From the NCBI GenBank assembly GCA_049487715.1, contig CP150548.1, positions 1,208,377-1,272,376 on the forward strand: a DNA stretch of 64,000 bases. The letters are read 5' to 3'. The notes below the pieces were generated by a model. It saw only the letters and a list, made by a program, of their open reading frames with translations. It ran no database searches and was not told the origin of the DNA. This stretch comes from Pycnococcus provasolii (lineage: Eukaryota > Chlorophyta > Pseudoscourfieldiophyceae > Pseudoscourfieldiales). Made by a program: the position numbers and the translations under genes. The stretch's first letter is position 1. Each line of letters opens with the position of its first letter. Shown piece after piece: positions 28,732 to 38,014 of the stretch.

Positions 28732-29952
28732 TTACAATGGGGGCAAGCAAACGGCACGCCGTGTGGACTTGTCGCGAGGAGGAGCGGATGCGGCGGGACG
28801 CGACGGCGACTTGCGCGGCGAAGGCACCCCGGCAATCACAGGGAGCTTGAAGTCCGCACGACGCCCAGAGACCACGGCGGCGCCCGCGAGCACGGCTTTA
28901 CCTCCCATCAAAGGCTGCGAATTTGCACGTCTCCGACGCAAGTCGTCTGCGATGCTCCGACGACGTGGCGAAGCAGGGCCTGCCAGAGGCGTAAGGAAAT
29001 TCGAACGTTCTAGCCTCAAAATCGATCCTCCACCTGCAGCAGCCTCCGCGGCTTTGTCCGCCACGAGCGCCAGTAGGCGTGACGCCGACACTGAAAAAGG
29101 CTGTTCCTGAGATTTTGGCGCCGGCGCCGGCGCCGGTGCCCGTGGTGGTGGCGTAATTGGCTTCACTCGCGATGCGATCAATGCGCGCAGTGCGTCGTCG
29201 ACGCCGCTTTCGCACGCGCGCCTCTCAGCCGCCTCGAGCGACTCCTCAGCCTTGCACATGTGTGGAACCGCCTCGGGTGCCCCAGCGTCTGAAACGCGTC
29301 TTGCAAGTGCCTCCGCCGCCGCTTCCGCGGTACTTGCAACCAACCGAGCGGTGGTGTCGAGGCAGCGCAATGTGCTCGCGTCGAAGCACGCCAACGCGAT
29401 GATACCGCTCTCCTCGCCTTCGACATCGTGCGTTGTTAGCGGTGACTGGGTGTGGCTGAATACAGCCCGTCTTCCCACGCACGCAAGCTCGCTGATGTCG
29501 TCCGCCGTTCGCACGTAGTGCCCTTCGTCATGCGCGGGATGTGGAGGTGTCGTCGGAACGACGTCGGTCGTACGAGCCTTCAGCCATCTCGCATTTTTCG
29601 CCGCCGCTTCCGCGAGCCTGCGCGCCGCCTCCGCAGGAAGCTGGCTCCACTCCGCAGCCATATCGTCGATCGGCTTAACTTCCTGCCCATCCTCGTGTCT
29701 TCGTCTTGGCGCGCGCCGTGCCGTCGGCAATGGCCACGAAGGCACGTCCTCGTGCGGCGCCGCGGCTGATGTTGAGAGCGCATGCGCGTCGACAGGTCTG
29801 GATGCGGCCGCGACTGAAACGGCAGCGTCCGTCCTTGCGATGGCCCTCGCCAGTCTGCTGGTGTCCGATGGGACAGCTGCAACCGCCGCCTCCTCAAGCC
29901 ACGCGGCGTCCAGTCGCGCACCCGCGTCGTTGGCGTCGGCGCAACTCGCCAT
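28732..29952 (-). CDS. Unknown Ala-rich protein
   Basis: The frame gives 406 residues from the ATG at 29950-29952 and I do not recognise it. The N-terminal half is Ala-rich and helical (WLEEAAVAAVPSDTSRLARAIARTDAAVS; AAEWSQLPAEAARRLAEAAAKNARWLKA). The middle has a more conserved-looking block (YVRTADDISELACVGRRAVFS... GIIALACFDASTLRCLDTTARLV). A Pro run (PPPRAPAPAPAPK) leads to a basic C-terminus with SILRLERSNFLTPLAGPASPRRRS and several SP/TP sites. Frames upstream of 29952 are open but Arg/Pro-rich and overlap the divergent gene at 30120, so they were not used. Confidence 0.6.
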   Translation of the reverse strand: MASCADANDAGARLDAAWLEEAAVAAVPSDTSRLARAIARTDAAVSVAAASRPVDAHALSTSAAAPHEDVPSWPLPTARRAPRRRHEDGQEVKPIDDMAAEWSQLPAEAARRLAEAAAKNARWLKARTTDVVPTTPPHPAHDEGHYVRTADDISELACVGRRAVFSHTQSPLTTHDVEGEESGIIALACFDASTLRCLDTTARLVASTAEAAAEALARRVSDAGAPEAVPHMCKAEESLEAAERRACESGVDDALRALIASRVKPITPPPRAPAPAPAPKSQEQPFSVSASRLLALVADKAAEAAAGGGSILRLERSNFLTPLAGPASPRRRSIADDLRRRRANSQPLMGGKAVLAGAAVVSGRRADFKLPVIAGVPSPRKSPSRPAASAPPRDKSTRRAVCLPPL

Positions 29953-30119
29953 GGGAAGAAGACTTTTAAGGCGCGGCTCACCTGCGCGGCTCGAGACCCC
30001 CAACCCCGACTCGCGGTTAGGGGTTGGGAGCCCAGCAGGATGGCAGGGTAGATTGGCAGGGTCGATTGGCACCCACCATCCCAAACCGCCACGGACTGAT
30101 CGAGCGAGTGAGCGAGGGC

Positions 30120-30551
30120 ATGACCACGCAGAGAACGCCACCCGACGTCGCGAGACTATGGCGCCGCGTATCCTCCACCCACCGCATGGCGGACCTGCTC
30201 GACGGCGACGGCGACGACGACGGCGACGCGGTGGAGAGCGCGCGCTCGCGTGGGCAAAACGGAACGCACGAGGAGGCGGCGAGCGCCCCTGCAGCCGACG
30301 ATGCCGTGCGGTGGGGCCAGGCGGTGGGAGGATTGTCACTCGTCGTGACTTCCGCCGCCTTGCCAATCGCTGTCGTCGCGCTTGCCTACTCTGGCAGGGA
30401 TTGGCAGAGAAAACCTGCAGCAACGGCTGAGGCAATGCTGGGTGCGCACTCGGGAGCGTACTACGCGCTGCTCGTGCCGCTGTGCGTTCCAACGGCTATC
30501 ATCTTCGTGTTTGTGAACTGGTTCTTTCTGAAGTCCTTCAAGCACGCGTGA
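30120..30551 (+). CDS. PIGY: PIG-Y-like small membrane protein (GPI-GlcNAc transferase subunit)
   Basis: The frame gives 143 residues. After an acidic, disordered N-terminus come two hydrophobic helices: GGLSLVVTSAALPIAVVALAY, and YYALLVPLCVPTAIIFVFVNW followed by FFLKSFKHA. The order helix, short polar loop, then YY-LL-P-VP...W...K-F+H-[NA] at the very end is the pattern of PIG-Y, the smallest subunit of the ER complex that adds GlcNAc to phosphatidylinositol in GPI-anchor synthesis. The family is tiny and divergent, so this rests on pattern, not on catalytic residues. An internal ATG at 30186 is an alternative start. Divergent from the unknown gene at 28732. Confidence 0.6.
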   Translation: MTTQRTPPDVARLWRRVSSTHRMADLLDGDGDDDGDAVESARSRGQNGTHEEAASAPAADDAVRWGQAVGGLSLVVTSAALPIAVVALAYSGRDWQRKPAATAEAMLGAHSGAYYALLVPLCVPTAIIFVFVNWFFLKSFKHA

Positions 30552-30598
30552 GAGCTGTGCATTGTTGTATTATGTATGTTTTATGTAACAAGTTCAGT

Positions 30599-30967
30599 CT
30601 AGTTTTTTTCATTCTCCATCTTTACGTCTCTCACCTCTTCCACCCTCGTGTCGCCCGCCTCTCTCAGCCGCGACGACCAAGTCGACAGATTTGCTTTCAC
30701 CTCTTCAATCAGCCTCTCCTTCTCCGCCACCTCCTTTTCCAGCGCCTCCACCTCACGCTCCGCCGCCTCGCGCGAGTTGGGAGAAGGGTGTCCAAGCACC
30801 GCGCGCATGGCGTTGCATGCCATCCTCAAGTGCGCGGCGTGCTTGCTCGCGTCGTGCGACGATGGCGTGGCGTCCATCAGGCTTCGCAAGTGCGCGTCGA
30901 ATGCGCGCAGGTGAGGCGTGCACGTGGCGGTGGGCACGGAGCGCGTCGCGCCGCCGTCGGTGGGCAT
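30599..30967 (-). CDS. Small coiled-coil protein, possibly Mediator subunit 28
   Basis: The frame gives 122 residues. The first half is helical (HLRAFDAHLRSLMDATPSS...HLRMACNAMRAVLGHPSP). The second half, REVEALEKEVAEKERLIEEVKANLSTWSSRL, follows the MED28 pattern: ELE-EL-x-K-x-LI-x-K followed by L-x-x-W-x-x-x-L. The small size and the lack of a signal peptide fit a Mediator head-type subunit, but short coiled coils give weak evidence. It is convergent with the PIG-Y-like gene, 48 bp apart. Confidence 0.45.
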   Translation of the reverse strand: MPTDGGATRSVPTATCTPHLRAFDAHLRSLMDATPSSHDASKHAAHLRMACNAMRAVLGHPSPNSREAAEREVEALEKEVAEKERLIEEVKANLSTWSSRLREAGDTRVEEVRDVKMENEKN

Positions 30968-31096
30968 GGGAACGCAGGGGCGAGAACGGGGAGTGGGCAG
31001 GGAGGGCCGAGGCCGAGGGGCTGGAGAGGGGCAGGGAAAACCCCAAAGGATTAATGATATTCGGGGTTTGCCCCTCTGACGTCACCTCACTCTCGC

Positions 31097-31294
31097 ATGT
31101 CGCCCGCTGCTGCCGCCGCCGCGTCTCGCAAGGGCGCCTCCAACCTCGCTGTCGGCGTAACCTTGCTCGGATTCGTCGGCGCAACCTACGCGTACGTGAT
31201 ACGCGCGGTGGGGAAGAGCGAACTCGACGACGCCATCGAAACGTTCGAACAGAAGCAAAAGGCCTTGGACACCATCGCGAAAAACGCAAAGTAG
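31097..31294 (+). CDS. COA3: COA3-like cytochrome c oxidase assembly factor
   Basis: The frame gives 65 residues. The pattern is short N-terminus, N-L-x-x-G, one membrane helix (LAVGVTLLGFVGATYAYVIRAVG), then an acidic/amphipathic coil (KSELDDAIETFEQKQKAL). This matches the COA3/CCDC56 domain (NL..G....GFV...Y.Y...AVG..D..D), a mitochondrial inner-membrane factor that stabilises newly made COX1. The protein is too short for further tests. It lies head-to-head with the gene at 30599 and just upstream of TGS1 on the same strand. Confidence 0.55.
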   Translation: MSPAAAAAASRKGASNLAVGVTLLGFVGATYAYVIRAVGKSELDDAIETFEQKQKALDTIAKNAK

Positions 31295-31347
31295 GGAGGG
31301 ATCCGCTGGACTGGGACCTGGGTGGTGAGTGAGTTTGGGCTGAGCGG

Positions 31348-31374
<27 letters not shown>
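31348..31374 (+). repeat. (TG)n microsatellite
   Basis: A TG-dinucleotide tract lies between the COA3-like gene and the TGS1 start, ending about 15 bp before the ATG, in the likely 5' UTR of TGS1. Confidence 0.85.
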
Positions 31375-31378
<4 letters not shown>

Positions 31379-31387
31379 TGCGTGAAG

Positions 31388-32392
31388 ATGGTGGAGATTG
31401 TGCACACGACACGCCGTGTTGTGTCCGCGGAGGAACGCAAGGGAGCGGCAGACAGGCAAGCACAGCAGCGAGCCAAGCTTGGACTGCCGTTGGCGTTTGG
31501 CGCTGGCGAAGATGCTGCTGCCGGCGCTGAAGTTGAGGCTGCGCAACAAGGGCGAGAGAGAGGGTGGGAGGAAATGTACGACGATGTCACGGGCGCGGCG
31601 TACTGGCGACACCGTCGGACGGGACGTGCGACGTGGGATCCGCCGCCGCCGGAGGCGACGCCCACCGAGGGACGCGACGACCTCAAGAGATACCACGAGA
31701 GGAGATACGAGCTGTTCCGGCGCTTCGACGAGGGCGTTCGGCTTGACGACGAGGCGTGGTTCTCCGTGACGCCGGAGCTGCTCGCGAAGCACCAAGCGAA
31801 GCGACTCCTTCAAGCCGTCGCGAAGCCGCACAGCATGGTTGCCGTCGACGTGTACGCTGGCGCGGGAGGAAATGCCATACAGCTCGCGCACAGGGGAGGT
31901 GCCAATGCCCACGTGCTTGGCTTGGAACTCGACACCGAGCGCGCGCACGACGCGGCGCACAACGCGCATGTCTACGGCGCGCGTTGGCGCGTTGACATCG
32001 TCATTGCCGACGCCACGGTTCTGCTCCCTCGCCTTCGCGCGGGAATCGTGGATGCCGTGTTCTCCTCTCCACCGTGGGGAGGTCCGAGATATCGTCGCGA
32101 GCAGGATGGAAGTTTTGACGCCGACACGCTAGCACCACTCTCACTTGCGGATCTTTGGATCGCCGCGCGTCGCCTGCTGCGCGACGACGACGACGGCGGC
32201 GGCATTGCGCCACAATCAACCATCGCCACGTTTCTGCCAAGAGCGACGACCGACGCAAGCATCACGCACGCGGCGGAGATGGCTGGGTTTGATGAGGTGG
32301 AGGTGGAGACGGCCGTACTCGACCGAAGGGCGGTTGGCGTGACGGTTTACTGCCGCCGCGCGGCATCACCCACAAGTGATGTGTTGTATTAA
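31388..32392 (+). CDS. TGS1: Trimethylguanosine synthase with N-terminal WW domain
   Basis: The frame gives 334 residues from the ATG at 31388. It hypermethylates the m7G cap of snRNA/snoRNA (and telomerase RNA in some organisms) to trimethylguanosine in the nucleus. A WW domain (GWEEMYDDVTGAAYWRHRR, TGRATWDPPPP) lies at about residues 58-87. The TGS1 core begins YHERRYELFRRFDEGVRLDDEAWFSVTPE, then VAVDVYAGAGGNAIQLAHRG (SAM site), LGLELD and the signature VFSSPPWGGPRY, whose Trp stacks on the cap. A fused WW domain is, from memory, also present in plant TGS1, which supports a green affiliation. Earlier in-frame starts are non-ATG. Confidence 0.92.
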   Translation: MVEIVHTTRRVVSAEERKGAADRQAQQRAKLGLPLAFGAGEDAAAGAEVEAAQQGRERGWEEMYDDVTGAAYWRHRRTGRATWDPPPPEATPTEGRDDLKRYHERRYELFRRFDEGVRLDDEAWFSVTPELLAKHQAKRLLQAVAKPHSMVAVDVYAGAGGNAIQLAHRGGANAHVLGLELDTERAHDAAHNAHVYGARWRVDIVIADATVLLPRLRAGIVDAVFSSPPWGGPRYRREQDGSFDADTLAPLSLADLWIAARRLLRDDDDGGGIAPQSTIATFLPRATTDASITHAAEMAGFDEVEVETAVLDRRAVGVTVYCRRAASPTSDVLY

Positions 32393-32430
32393 AAAAATAA
32401 AGAGTAAGAATAACAACCGATGCATGCAAA

Positions 32431-33819
32431 TCAACGCTCGATTCTCGAGAGCGATCGCCCGAACACCATCGACGTCAGCCAGTCCATGGCGACGTGAAAT
32501 CTGCTGCGCCATGTGCCTAGTCGCGTCAAGTACGCACTACGCCACGCGAGCCACGACGAGATGCCAGTCATGGTGAGGAGACTGCCACCTGAATCCTTCT
32601 TGCCAAGTTCGATTACCGCCTCACCCGTCGTCAGCGCTGCCATACTTCCCAGGTGAAGGTACTTGAACGTGCTGGCGCTCTCATCCAGCCGAAAGCCACC
32701 CTCGCGCGCTTCAGCGTTTAGCAGCTTCGCGACGAATTTTCCCTGCTGCTCCGCCACCTGCGCAAGAGGCGGTAGTGGCGTCTCCGAATTCGACGCGCAG
32801 TCGCCAAGCGCGAATACGTCTGCACACACCTCGCCGGTCGCCTTGTCGAAGACGTTCAGGCGATCGTTCACCGCGAGTCGTCCTCCTTTGCTAAGCATGA
32901 ACGGCAGCGAGCTCATGAACGGCGTGGGGCCCACGCCTGTGCTCCACACAATCAATCCCGTGGGAATGGCGGTGCCATCCTTCAGCTCCACGGCGCCGTC
33001 CGTGACGCGCTGCACGATCCCCTTGACGATATCCACGCCACCTTGCGTGAGTTTGCTCGCGGCATACTTTCGCAGCGATCCATCAAAGCTGCCGAGAAGC
33101 TCGTTCGCCTCGATAAGCGTCACTTTCATGTCGGCACAAGCTTCGGGGTGTGCCTTGCGCATCGTTTCGCGGATGAAACTCGCAAGCTCGCCCGCAAACT
33201 CGACGCCGGTTGGCCCGCCTCCCACAATCACGGTTTGCAGCAATTTCTTTCTCTCCTCACGCGTGCGCGAGGGAACGCTAGCAAGCGCGACGTTCGTGAG
33301 CAACCGCTCGCGGATGCGGAATGCGTGCGTGGCATCTCGAAGCGGAAATGTGTGTTCGTCGACGCCTGGCACGCCGAACGTGGTTCCGAGTGCTCCCGTG
33401 CAGACGGCGAGTTTGTCGAACTTCACTTCGTACTCGTGGCCGTCGGCACACTCGCAGACGATCACCTTTTTAGCGACGTCGACCCCCTTCGCTTTCCCCG
33501 CGTAGTAGTGGTTCTTCGGGTTTCCGAGGTCCGGCTGCAGGTATCTGATTGGCTCGATGACGCTCGTGATTTCGAGCGTGCCGACCGCGGCTGAAGCGAG
33601 CAGCGGTGTGAATACCATGTGGTTCCTGGGCGAGACAATGGTAAGGTCGTACGAGGTTTTGCAGTCGAGGTCTCGCGCGAGTCTGGCGCCTGCCCACCCC
33701 GTTCCGAGTATGACGACTCTAGGCAGGCTCAGTGCCGCTGCTGCGAAGGTGCGCGTGTTGTTCTGTTTGAGGCGGTATGCGTTGCGCCACATGGCAGCGA
33801 GCGCCGCGGTGCCCGACAT
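32431..33819 (-). CDS. Type II (rotenone-insensitive) NAD(P)H dehydrogenase
   Basis: The frame gives 462 residues. This single-subunit flavoenzyme passes electrons from NAD(P)H to quinone without pumping protons, in mitochondria or chloroplasts. A short leader (WRNAYRLKQNNTRTFAAAAL) precedes the FAD dinucleotide motif RVVILGTGWAGARLARDL and NHMVFTPLLASAAVGTLE. The second Rossmann motif is TVIVGGGPTGVEFAGELASF, and VFALGDCAS binds the FAD ribityl chain. The C-terminus has an amphipathic membrane-binding helix (LTRLGTWRSRFHVAMDWLTSMVFGRS). No EF-hand insertion is present, so it is not the Ca-regulated NDE type. The open extension to 34014 is low-complexity and lacks a better start. Confidence 0.94.
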   Translation of the reverse strand: MSGTAALAAMWRNAYRLKQNNTRTFAAAALSLPRVVILGTGWAGARLARDLDCKTSYDLTIVSPRNHMVFTPLLASAAVGTLEITSVIEPIRYLQPDLGNPKNHYYAGKAKGVDVAKKVIVCECADGHEYEVKFDKLAVCTGALGTTFGVPGVDEHTFPLRDATHAFRIRERLLTNVALASVPSRTREERKKLLQTVIVGGGPTGVEFAGELASFIRETMRKAHPEACADMKVTLIEANELLGSFDGSLRKYAASKLTQGGVDIVKGIVQRVTDGAVELKDGTAIPTGLIVWSTGVGPTPFMSSLPFMLSKGGRLAVNDRLNVFDKATGEVCADVFALGDCASNSETPLPPLAQVAEQQGKFVAKLLNAEAREGGFRLDESASTFKYLHLGSMAALTTGEAVIELGKKDSGGSLLTMTGISSWLAWRSAYLTRLGTWRSRFHVAMDWLTSMVFGRSLSRIER

Positions 33820-34183
33820 GTCAAAGGGGTCAAAGGGGAGGGCGGAGGAAGGAGAGTGCTGGAAAAAGAGGACAGGTGTAACGGAGGAGGACTTGGGACT
33901 TCGAAGCCCGGCACTTGCTTGCACTTGCCCTCCCCGAAGCCCGACCACGACCGGGTGGAGGAGAGGACAACGACGGATCCCAAAAAATAAACAGACTGGA
34001 CCTGAGATTGACAATCGCTTTCCTCACGCCTCGTCGGACGCCCGTCGTCCCTTCCTGCCCCTTCCCCGTTCCCGTTCCCTGTGGTTGGACTCATTCGGGC
34101 CGTTCACTTCCACGTGCCACATTACTTCCCTCCCCTCCAGTCACATCACATCACACTCTACCCCCATAACACCGTAGGTCAGA

Positions 34184-35275
34184 ATGTCCTCCGTGCCAGC
34201 CTCGCTCTCCTCGCTCTCGGCGCACGCAGCGAACGCGAACAGCAAAAAGGCCATGCTCAAGCTCGGCGTGGTCGCTGACGTGCAGCACGGGCTCATACCC
34301 AACAAAATAAGCCACACGGGACGCGTGCAGCACTTCCGAGCGACGAGGTGGAGGCTCGAACAGGCGGTGGACGAGTGGCTGGAAGTGCACCAAACGACGG
34401 GAGAACTGCACGGCGTGCTCAACCTAGGAGACTCGCTGGAAGGCGACTGGGACGGAGGCGCAAACCAGGCCACAAAGGAACTTGAGGCGATTGCAACGCA
34501 GTTCGATCGACTGCAAGATGCAGGCTTGCCTGTGCTCCATGTGGCAGGAAATCACTGCCTGCGCCACCTACCGGGAACACTCCTGGCGGAGCGCCTGGAT
34601 TTTCCGCCCACCCGTCACCAAGGCGTGGTTCACAACGGCGAGTACGACGACGACCTCTACTACGCGTACCAGACAAGTGACGGCTTTCGCGTCGTCGCGC
34701 TCGACACGTGCGAACTGAGCGGGCTGCCCGAGTGTGCTTGGCCAGGCTACAGTCTCACACACCGCGACCCTCAACGCGCCGACGAGCTGCGCGAAGAGGC
34801 GCACGCCATGTGCGATCGACTCCGCGCCGAGGCGTCAGCACGCAACGAACCCGATCCGCCGCAGCTATGTCGGTGGAATGGCGGCGTATCTAAGAGGCAG
34901 ATGAGCTTCTTAAGACAGCAGCTCCAAGAGTCACGTAAGTTGAACGAGAAAGTCCTCGTCATGTCTCACCATCCTCTGAAAAGCGGGGCAGCACGTGAAT
35001 CGGCATTGTGCTGGAACCATCACGAGGTGAGCGCGTGTCTGGACGAATTTTCCGACGTCGTGTTGGGATCCGTGTGCGGCCATGATCACCACGGTGGTTA
35101 TGTTCAGAGTGATACGGGTGTTCATTTCGTGACTCTTGAGGCCATGCTTGAGGCCGAGTCGAACGCATTTGGCATCATGTCCATAGTACCTCACAGCGAC
35201 GACGGCGACGAACTGGCGCTCGTTATCCAAGGTGTTGGATGCATGACAAACCGATACCTCACCTGCTTCCAATAG
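34184..35275 (+). CDS. ADPRM: Mn-dependent ADP-ribose/CDP-alcohol diphosphatase
   Basis: The frame gives 363 residues. Metallophosphoesterase motifs run in order: GVVADVQHG, LNLGDSLEGDWDGG, HVAGNHCLRHLP, VLVMSHHPLKSG and VCGHDHHGGY. The DxQ variant of the first motif, WNGGVSKRQMSFLRQQL and DTCELSGL are typical of the ADPRM branch, which hydrolyses ADP-ribose and CDP-choline/CDP-glycerol. It probably recycles ADP-ribose in the cytosol. The N-terminus is short and Ala/Ser-rich. It lies head-to-head with NDH2 across ~365 bp. Confidence 0.93.
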   Translation: MSSVPASLSSLSAHAANANSKKAMLKLGVVADVQHGLIPNKISHTGRVQHFRATRWRLEQAVDEWLEVHQTTGELHGVLNLGDSLEGDWDGGANQATKELEAIATQFDRLQDAGLPVLHVAGNHCLRHLPGTLLAERLDFPPTRHQGVVHNGEYDDDLYYAYQTSDGFRVVALDTCELSGLPECAWPGYSLTHRDPQRADELREEAHAMCDRLRAEASARNEPDPPQLCRWNGGVSKRQMSFLRQQLQESRKLNEKVLVMSHHPLKSGAARESALCWNHHEVSACLDEFSDVVLGSVCGHDHHGGYVQSDTGVHFVTLEAMLEAESNAFGIMSIVPHSDDGDELALVIQGVGCMTNRYLTCFQ

Positions 35276-35386
35276 AGAGTTGTCTTTCCTTTTCAAGCAA
35301 GTTTCATGTTCATTTTCTTGTGATTTTACAAATTGTTTTTTAATTAAAAAAAATTAAAATTGTTTTTTTTTATTGTTTGTTTTTAG

Positions 35387-38014
35387 CTAATCTCCTCTCA
35401 ACACCTTCCAATTTTCAAACTCTCCCCGCAGGCGCAGGGAGTTGCCCACGACGCAAACAGACGAGGCGGCCATCATCGCACCTGCCGCGCTTGGGGTCAA
35501 CGCGACACCAAAGGTTGGCAGAGCCGCGCCTGCAGCCAAAGGCAGACCTAGGGCGTTGTATCCCACGGCCCAGCCAAGGTTCTGGCGAATACGCGACAGC
35601 GCAGAGCGGCTCAGCCGAACGGCGTCGGAAATGCGAGTCGCACCGCCGCCGACGAGGAGCACCTTCGCAGCCTCGCTTGCGGCATCGACGCCCTCAGCCA
35701 CCGCCATTCCGCAGTCAGACGCGGCGAGCGCTGGCGCGTCGTTCACACCATCACCCACCACACAGACGCGTGCGCCGTCAGCCTTGAGCTGCTCCACGAG
35801 AGCGAGCTTGTCCGTAGGACTTTGAGAGCTTAGTGCGTACGCGGCGGGAATGCCCGCCGCCGCTGCCGCGGCGTTCACAGCCGACGCAGAGTCTCCAGAG
35901 CACAGGTAAACCTGCATTCCCAGCTCCTCCTGCAGTGTGCGAACAGCCTCTACAGCATCCCCCTTGAGTGCGTCGCCAAGGTCGACGTACCCGAGCATAC
36001 CGTCGTCTGATCTGCAGATGTAAACGCGCGTGAGCCCGTCAGGAATTCCGTCGACGGCACCGAGGCCATTCGCATCGTCGCCCATGCCCACCTCACCCAG
36101 CGCCCAGTCCAGACGTCCAATGGCAACGCGCCTGCCGTCAATCGTCGCTGCGGCACCGCATCCTGGCACCGTGACGGAGTCGTACACGTATTCGAAGCCG
36201 CCGTCGCCGTCTCTGCCTCCTCGCGCCTCCGCCGCGGAGACGAGCGCAGTTGCCAGTGGGTGGCGCACGTCGCGCTCCGCAGCCGCGGCGAGACGCAGCA
36301 GCGCAGCTTCGTCGGCAACACCGTCCGCTCCACCCGCCACGAAGACGCTGCGCACGCGTGGCGCACCCTCGGTGAGCGTTCCAGTCTTGTCGAGGACCAC
36401 TACACCGCACGACGCGAGCGCCTCGAGCGCCTCACCCGAGCGAAACAGCACGCCGCGCTTTGCCGCGAGGCTCGTCGCCACGAGCGTTGCGGTGGGCGTC
36501 GCCAGCCCGAGGGCGCACGGGCAGGCACAGACGAGAACGTCCACGGCAAGGCGCAAACCGACGAGAGCACCTGGGGGCAGCGCCGACGCAGTGCCAAACG
36601 ATGCGCCTGTTCCCGTCGCGGCGGCGACGGCGGCTGGGAACATGCTCGCCCCCGCGGTTGCCCAGAATGCGAGCGTTGCCGCCGCGGCTGCCGCGACGCC
36701 CCACACAAAGGGACCTGCCGCGGCATCCGCAAATCTCTGCACGGGAGCCGCCTTCGCCTGCGCCTCCTCGACCAGGCGCGCGACGCTCGCCACCTGCGTT
36801 TCGGCGCCTGCAGCAGAGGCGCGCACCGACACGGGCGCTCCCCACGCGATGGCGCCCGCGCTCACGACCGCACCCTCCGCCTTGCTGATCAGCCGCCCTT
36901 CGCCCGTCAGGTGGCTCTCATCGAATGACGCCGCGCCGCGCAGCACCGTTCCGTCGACAGGAACGCGCTCGCCTGGGAGCACGCGCACCACCTCGCCCGT
37001 TCGAATCGCGCCGGCGTCCACGTCAACGACGGACGACGACTCGTCCAACTCGAGATGTGCGACTCTGGGAAGCAGCTCCGCCATCGCGCGGAGGTCGCCA
37101 CCAGCCTGCAGGCGCGCGCGCTCTTCGAGCGCGCGCCCGAGCAGGATGAATGCAAGCAGCATGACAGGCTCCTCGAGGAATGCGGAGGCGGGAAGACCGA
37201 GCGACGGAACGGCGAGACCGGCGACGCCTGCGCCGAAGGACGTGGACGCGCCAAGGCCGACGAGGCTGTTCATATTCGGACGTCCCGCGACGAAGCTCTT
37301 GTAGCCGTCACAGAGCACTGCGCGTCCAGGTCCCACGAGCGCGGCGCCGGAGAGCGCAGCACCGACCCAAGGTGACCCGAACATGGCCATGTTGTGAGCA
37401 TGTGCGATGGAGTGGAAACCAGCCATGTGCAGCAGGTGTCCTGCGTGATGCGCGCAGCACACTCCCACGAGTCCCCAGGCTACTGCGAGGTCGACGCCGG
37501 CTCTCTTGAGTGCTTTCTGCCGCTCCTCATCCTTCTCCGCGAGCCTTGTCGCCCTCTCGACGGCGTTCTCTGCCGCAGCCCTGCGTCGCGCCGTGAATCC
37601 CTTGGCGCACACGGCGTCCGCCGCCGCGGCAACGACGTCGTCCGCCGTTTGCGCGGACGTGGGTATTACGCGTAGCATAGCCGCTCCGGTGACAAGGTTG
37701 ACCGCTGCGGAGTCGACGCCGGGCGTTCCTTCGAGCACGCGCTGCACAGCAGCTGAGCACCCACCGCAGTTCATGCCCTCAACGTCGAGCAGAGCAACCT
37801 GCGCAGAAGCAGTCTGCTGCAGCGCGTCGCTTACCTGCTGCTGCTTCTGCTGGGAAGCAGGCATTTGGCTTCCGTTGGCGCTGCTAGCTGCCGAAGCCGC
37901 CACCGCCGCGGACGGCTGCAGCGACGGCTGCTTCTGCTTCGAGGAGGGAGGAGTGCTGCGTGGATGACGACGACGTCTGTGCCCTGACAGCGATGAGTGC
38001 GCGCGCATGCACAT
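35387..38014 (-). CDS. Cu(I)-transporting P1B-type ATPase, plastid-type (PAA/HMA-like)
   Basis: The frame gives 875 residues. The Ser/Gln/Ala-rich leader (~60 residues) suits plastid import. A heavy-metal domain follows with GMNCGGCS (CxxC copper site). Membrane helices carry CACPCALGLATP (CPC). The phosphorylation loop has VVLDKTGTLTEG, RHPLATALV (HP motif) and VVGDGVNDAPALAASD, and the actuator has HLTGEG. The last two helices have NLGWAVGYNALGLPLAAG and MMAASSVCVVGNSLRLRGE, the P1B-1 copper signature. It would import copper into the chloroplast or thylakoid for plastocyanin. The 3' end is convergent with ADPRM across an AT-rich gap. Confidence 0.94.
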   Translation of the reverse strand: MCMRAHSSLSGHRRRRHPRSTPPSSKQKQPSLQPSAAVAASAASSANGSQMPASQQKQQQVSDALQQTASAQVALLDVEGMNCGGCSAAVQRVLEGTPGVDSAAVNLVTGAAMLRVIPTSAQTADDVVAAAADAVCAKGFTARRRAAAENAVERATRLAEKDEERQKALKRAGVDLAVAWGLVGVCCAHHAGHLLHMAGFHSIAHAHNMAMFGSPWVGAALSGAALVGPGRAVLCDGYKSFVAGRPNMNSLVGLGASTSFGAGVAGLAVPSLGLPASAFLEEPVMLLAFILLGRALEERARLQAGGDLRAMAELLPRVAHLELDESSSVVDVDAGAIRTGEVVRVLPGERVPVDGTVLRGAASFDESHLTGEGRLISKAEGAVVSAGAIAWGAPVSVRASAAGAETQVASVARLVEEAQAKAAPVQRFADAAAGPFVWGVAAAAAATLAFWATAGASMFPAAVAAATGTGASFGTASALPPGALVGLRLAVDVLVCACPCALGLATPTATLVATSLAAKRGVLFRSGEALEALASCGVVVLDKTGTLTEGAPRVRSVFVAGGADGVADEAALLRLAAAAERDVRHPLATALVSAAEARGGRDGDGGFEYVYDSVTVPGCGAAATIDGRRVAIGRLDWALGEVGMGDDANGLGAVDGIPDGLTRVYICRSDDGMLGYVDLGDALKGDAVEAVRTLQEELGMQVYLCSGDSASAVNAAAAAAGIPAAYALSSQSPTDKLALVEQLKADGARVCVVGDGVNDAPALAASDCGMAVAEGVDAASEAAKVLLVGGGATRISDAVRLSRSALSRIRQNLGWAVGYNALGLPLAAGAALPTFGVALTPSAAGAMMAASSVCVVGNSLRLRGEFENWKVLRGD

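Noticed and set aside
32663-33594. Plus-strand ORFs opposite NDH2
   Set aside because: Antisense shadows; the minus strand has both dinucleotide-binding motifs.
36030-37304. 424-codon plus-strand ORF opposite the Cu-ATPase
   Set aside because: Low-complexity Ser/Thr/Ala composition, a mirror of the P-type ATPase codons.
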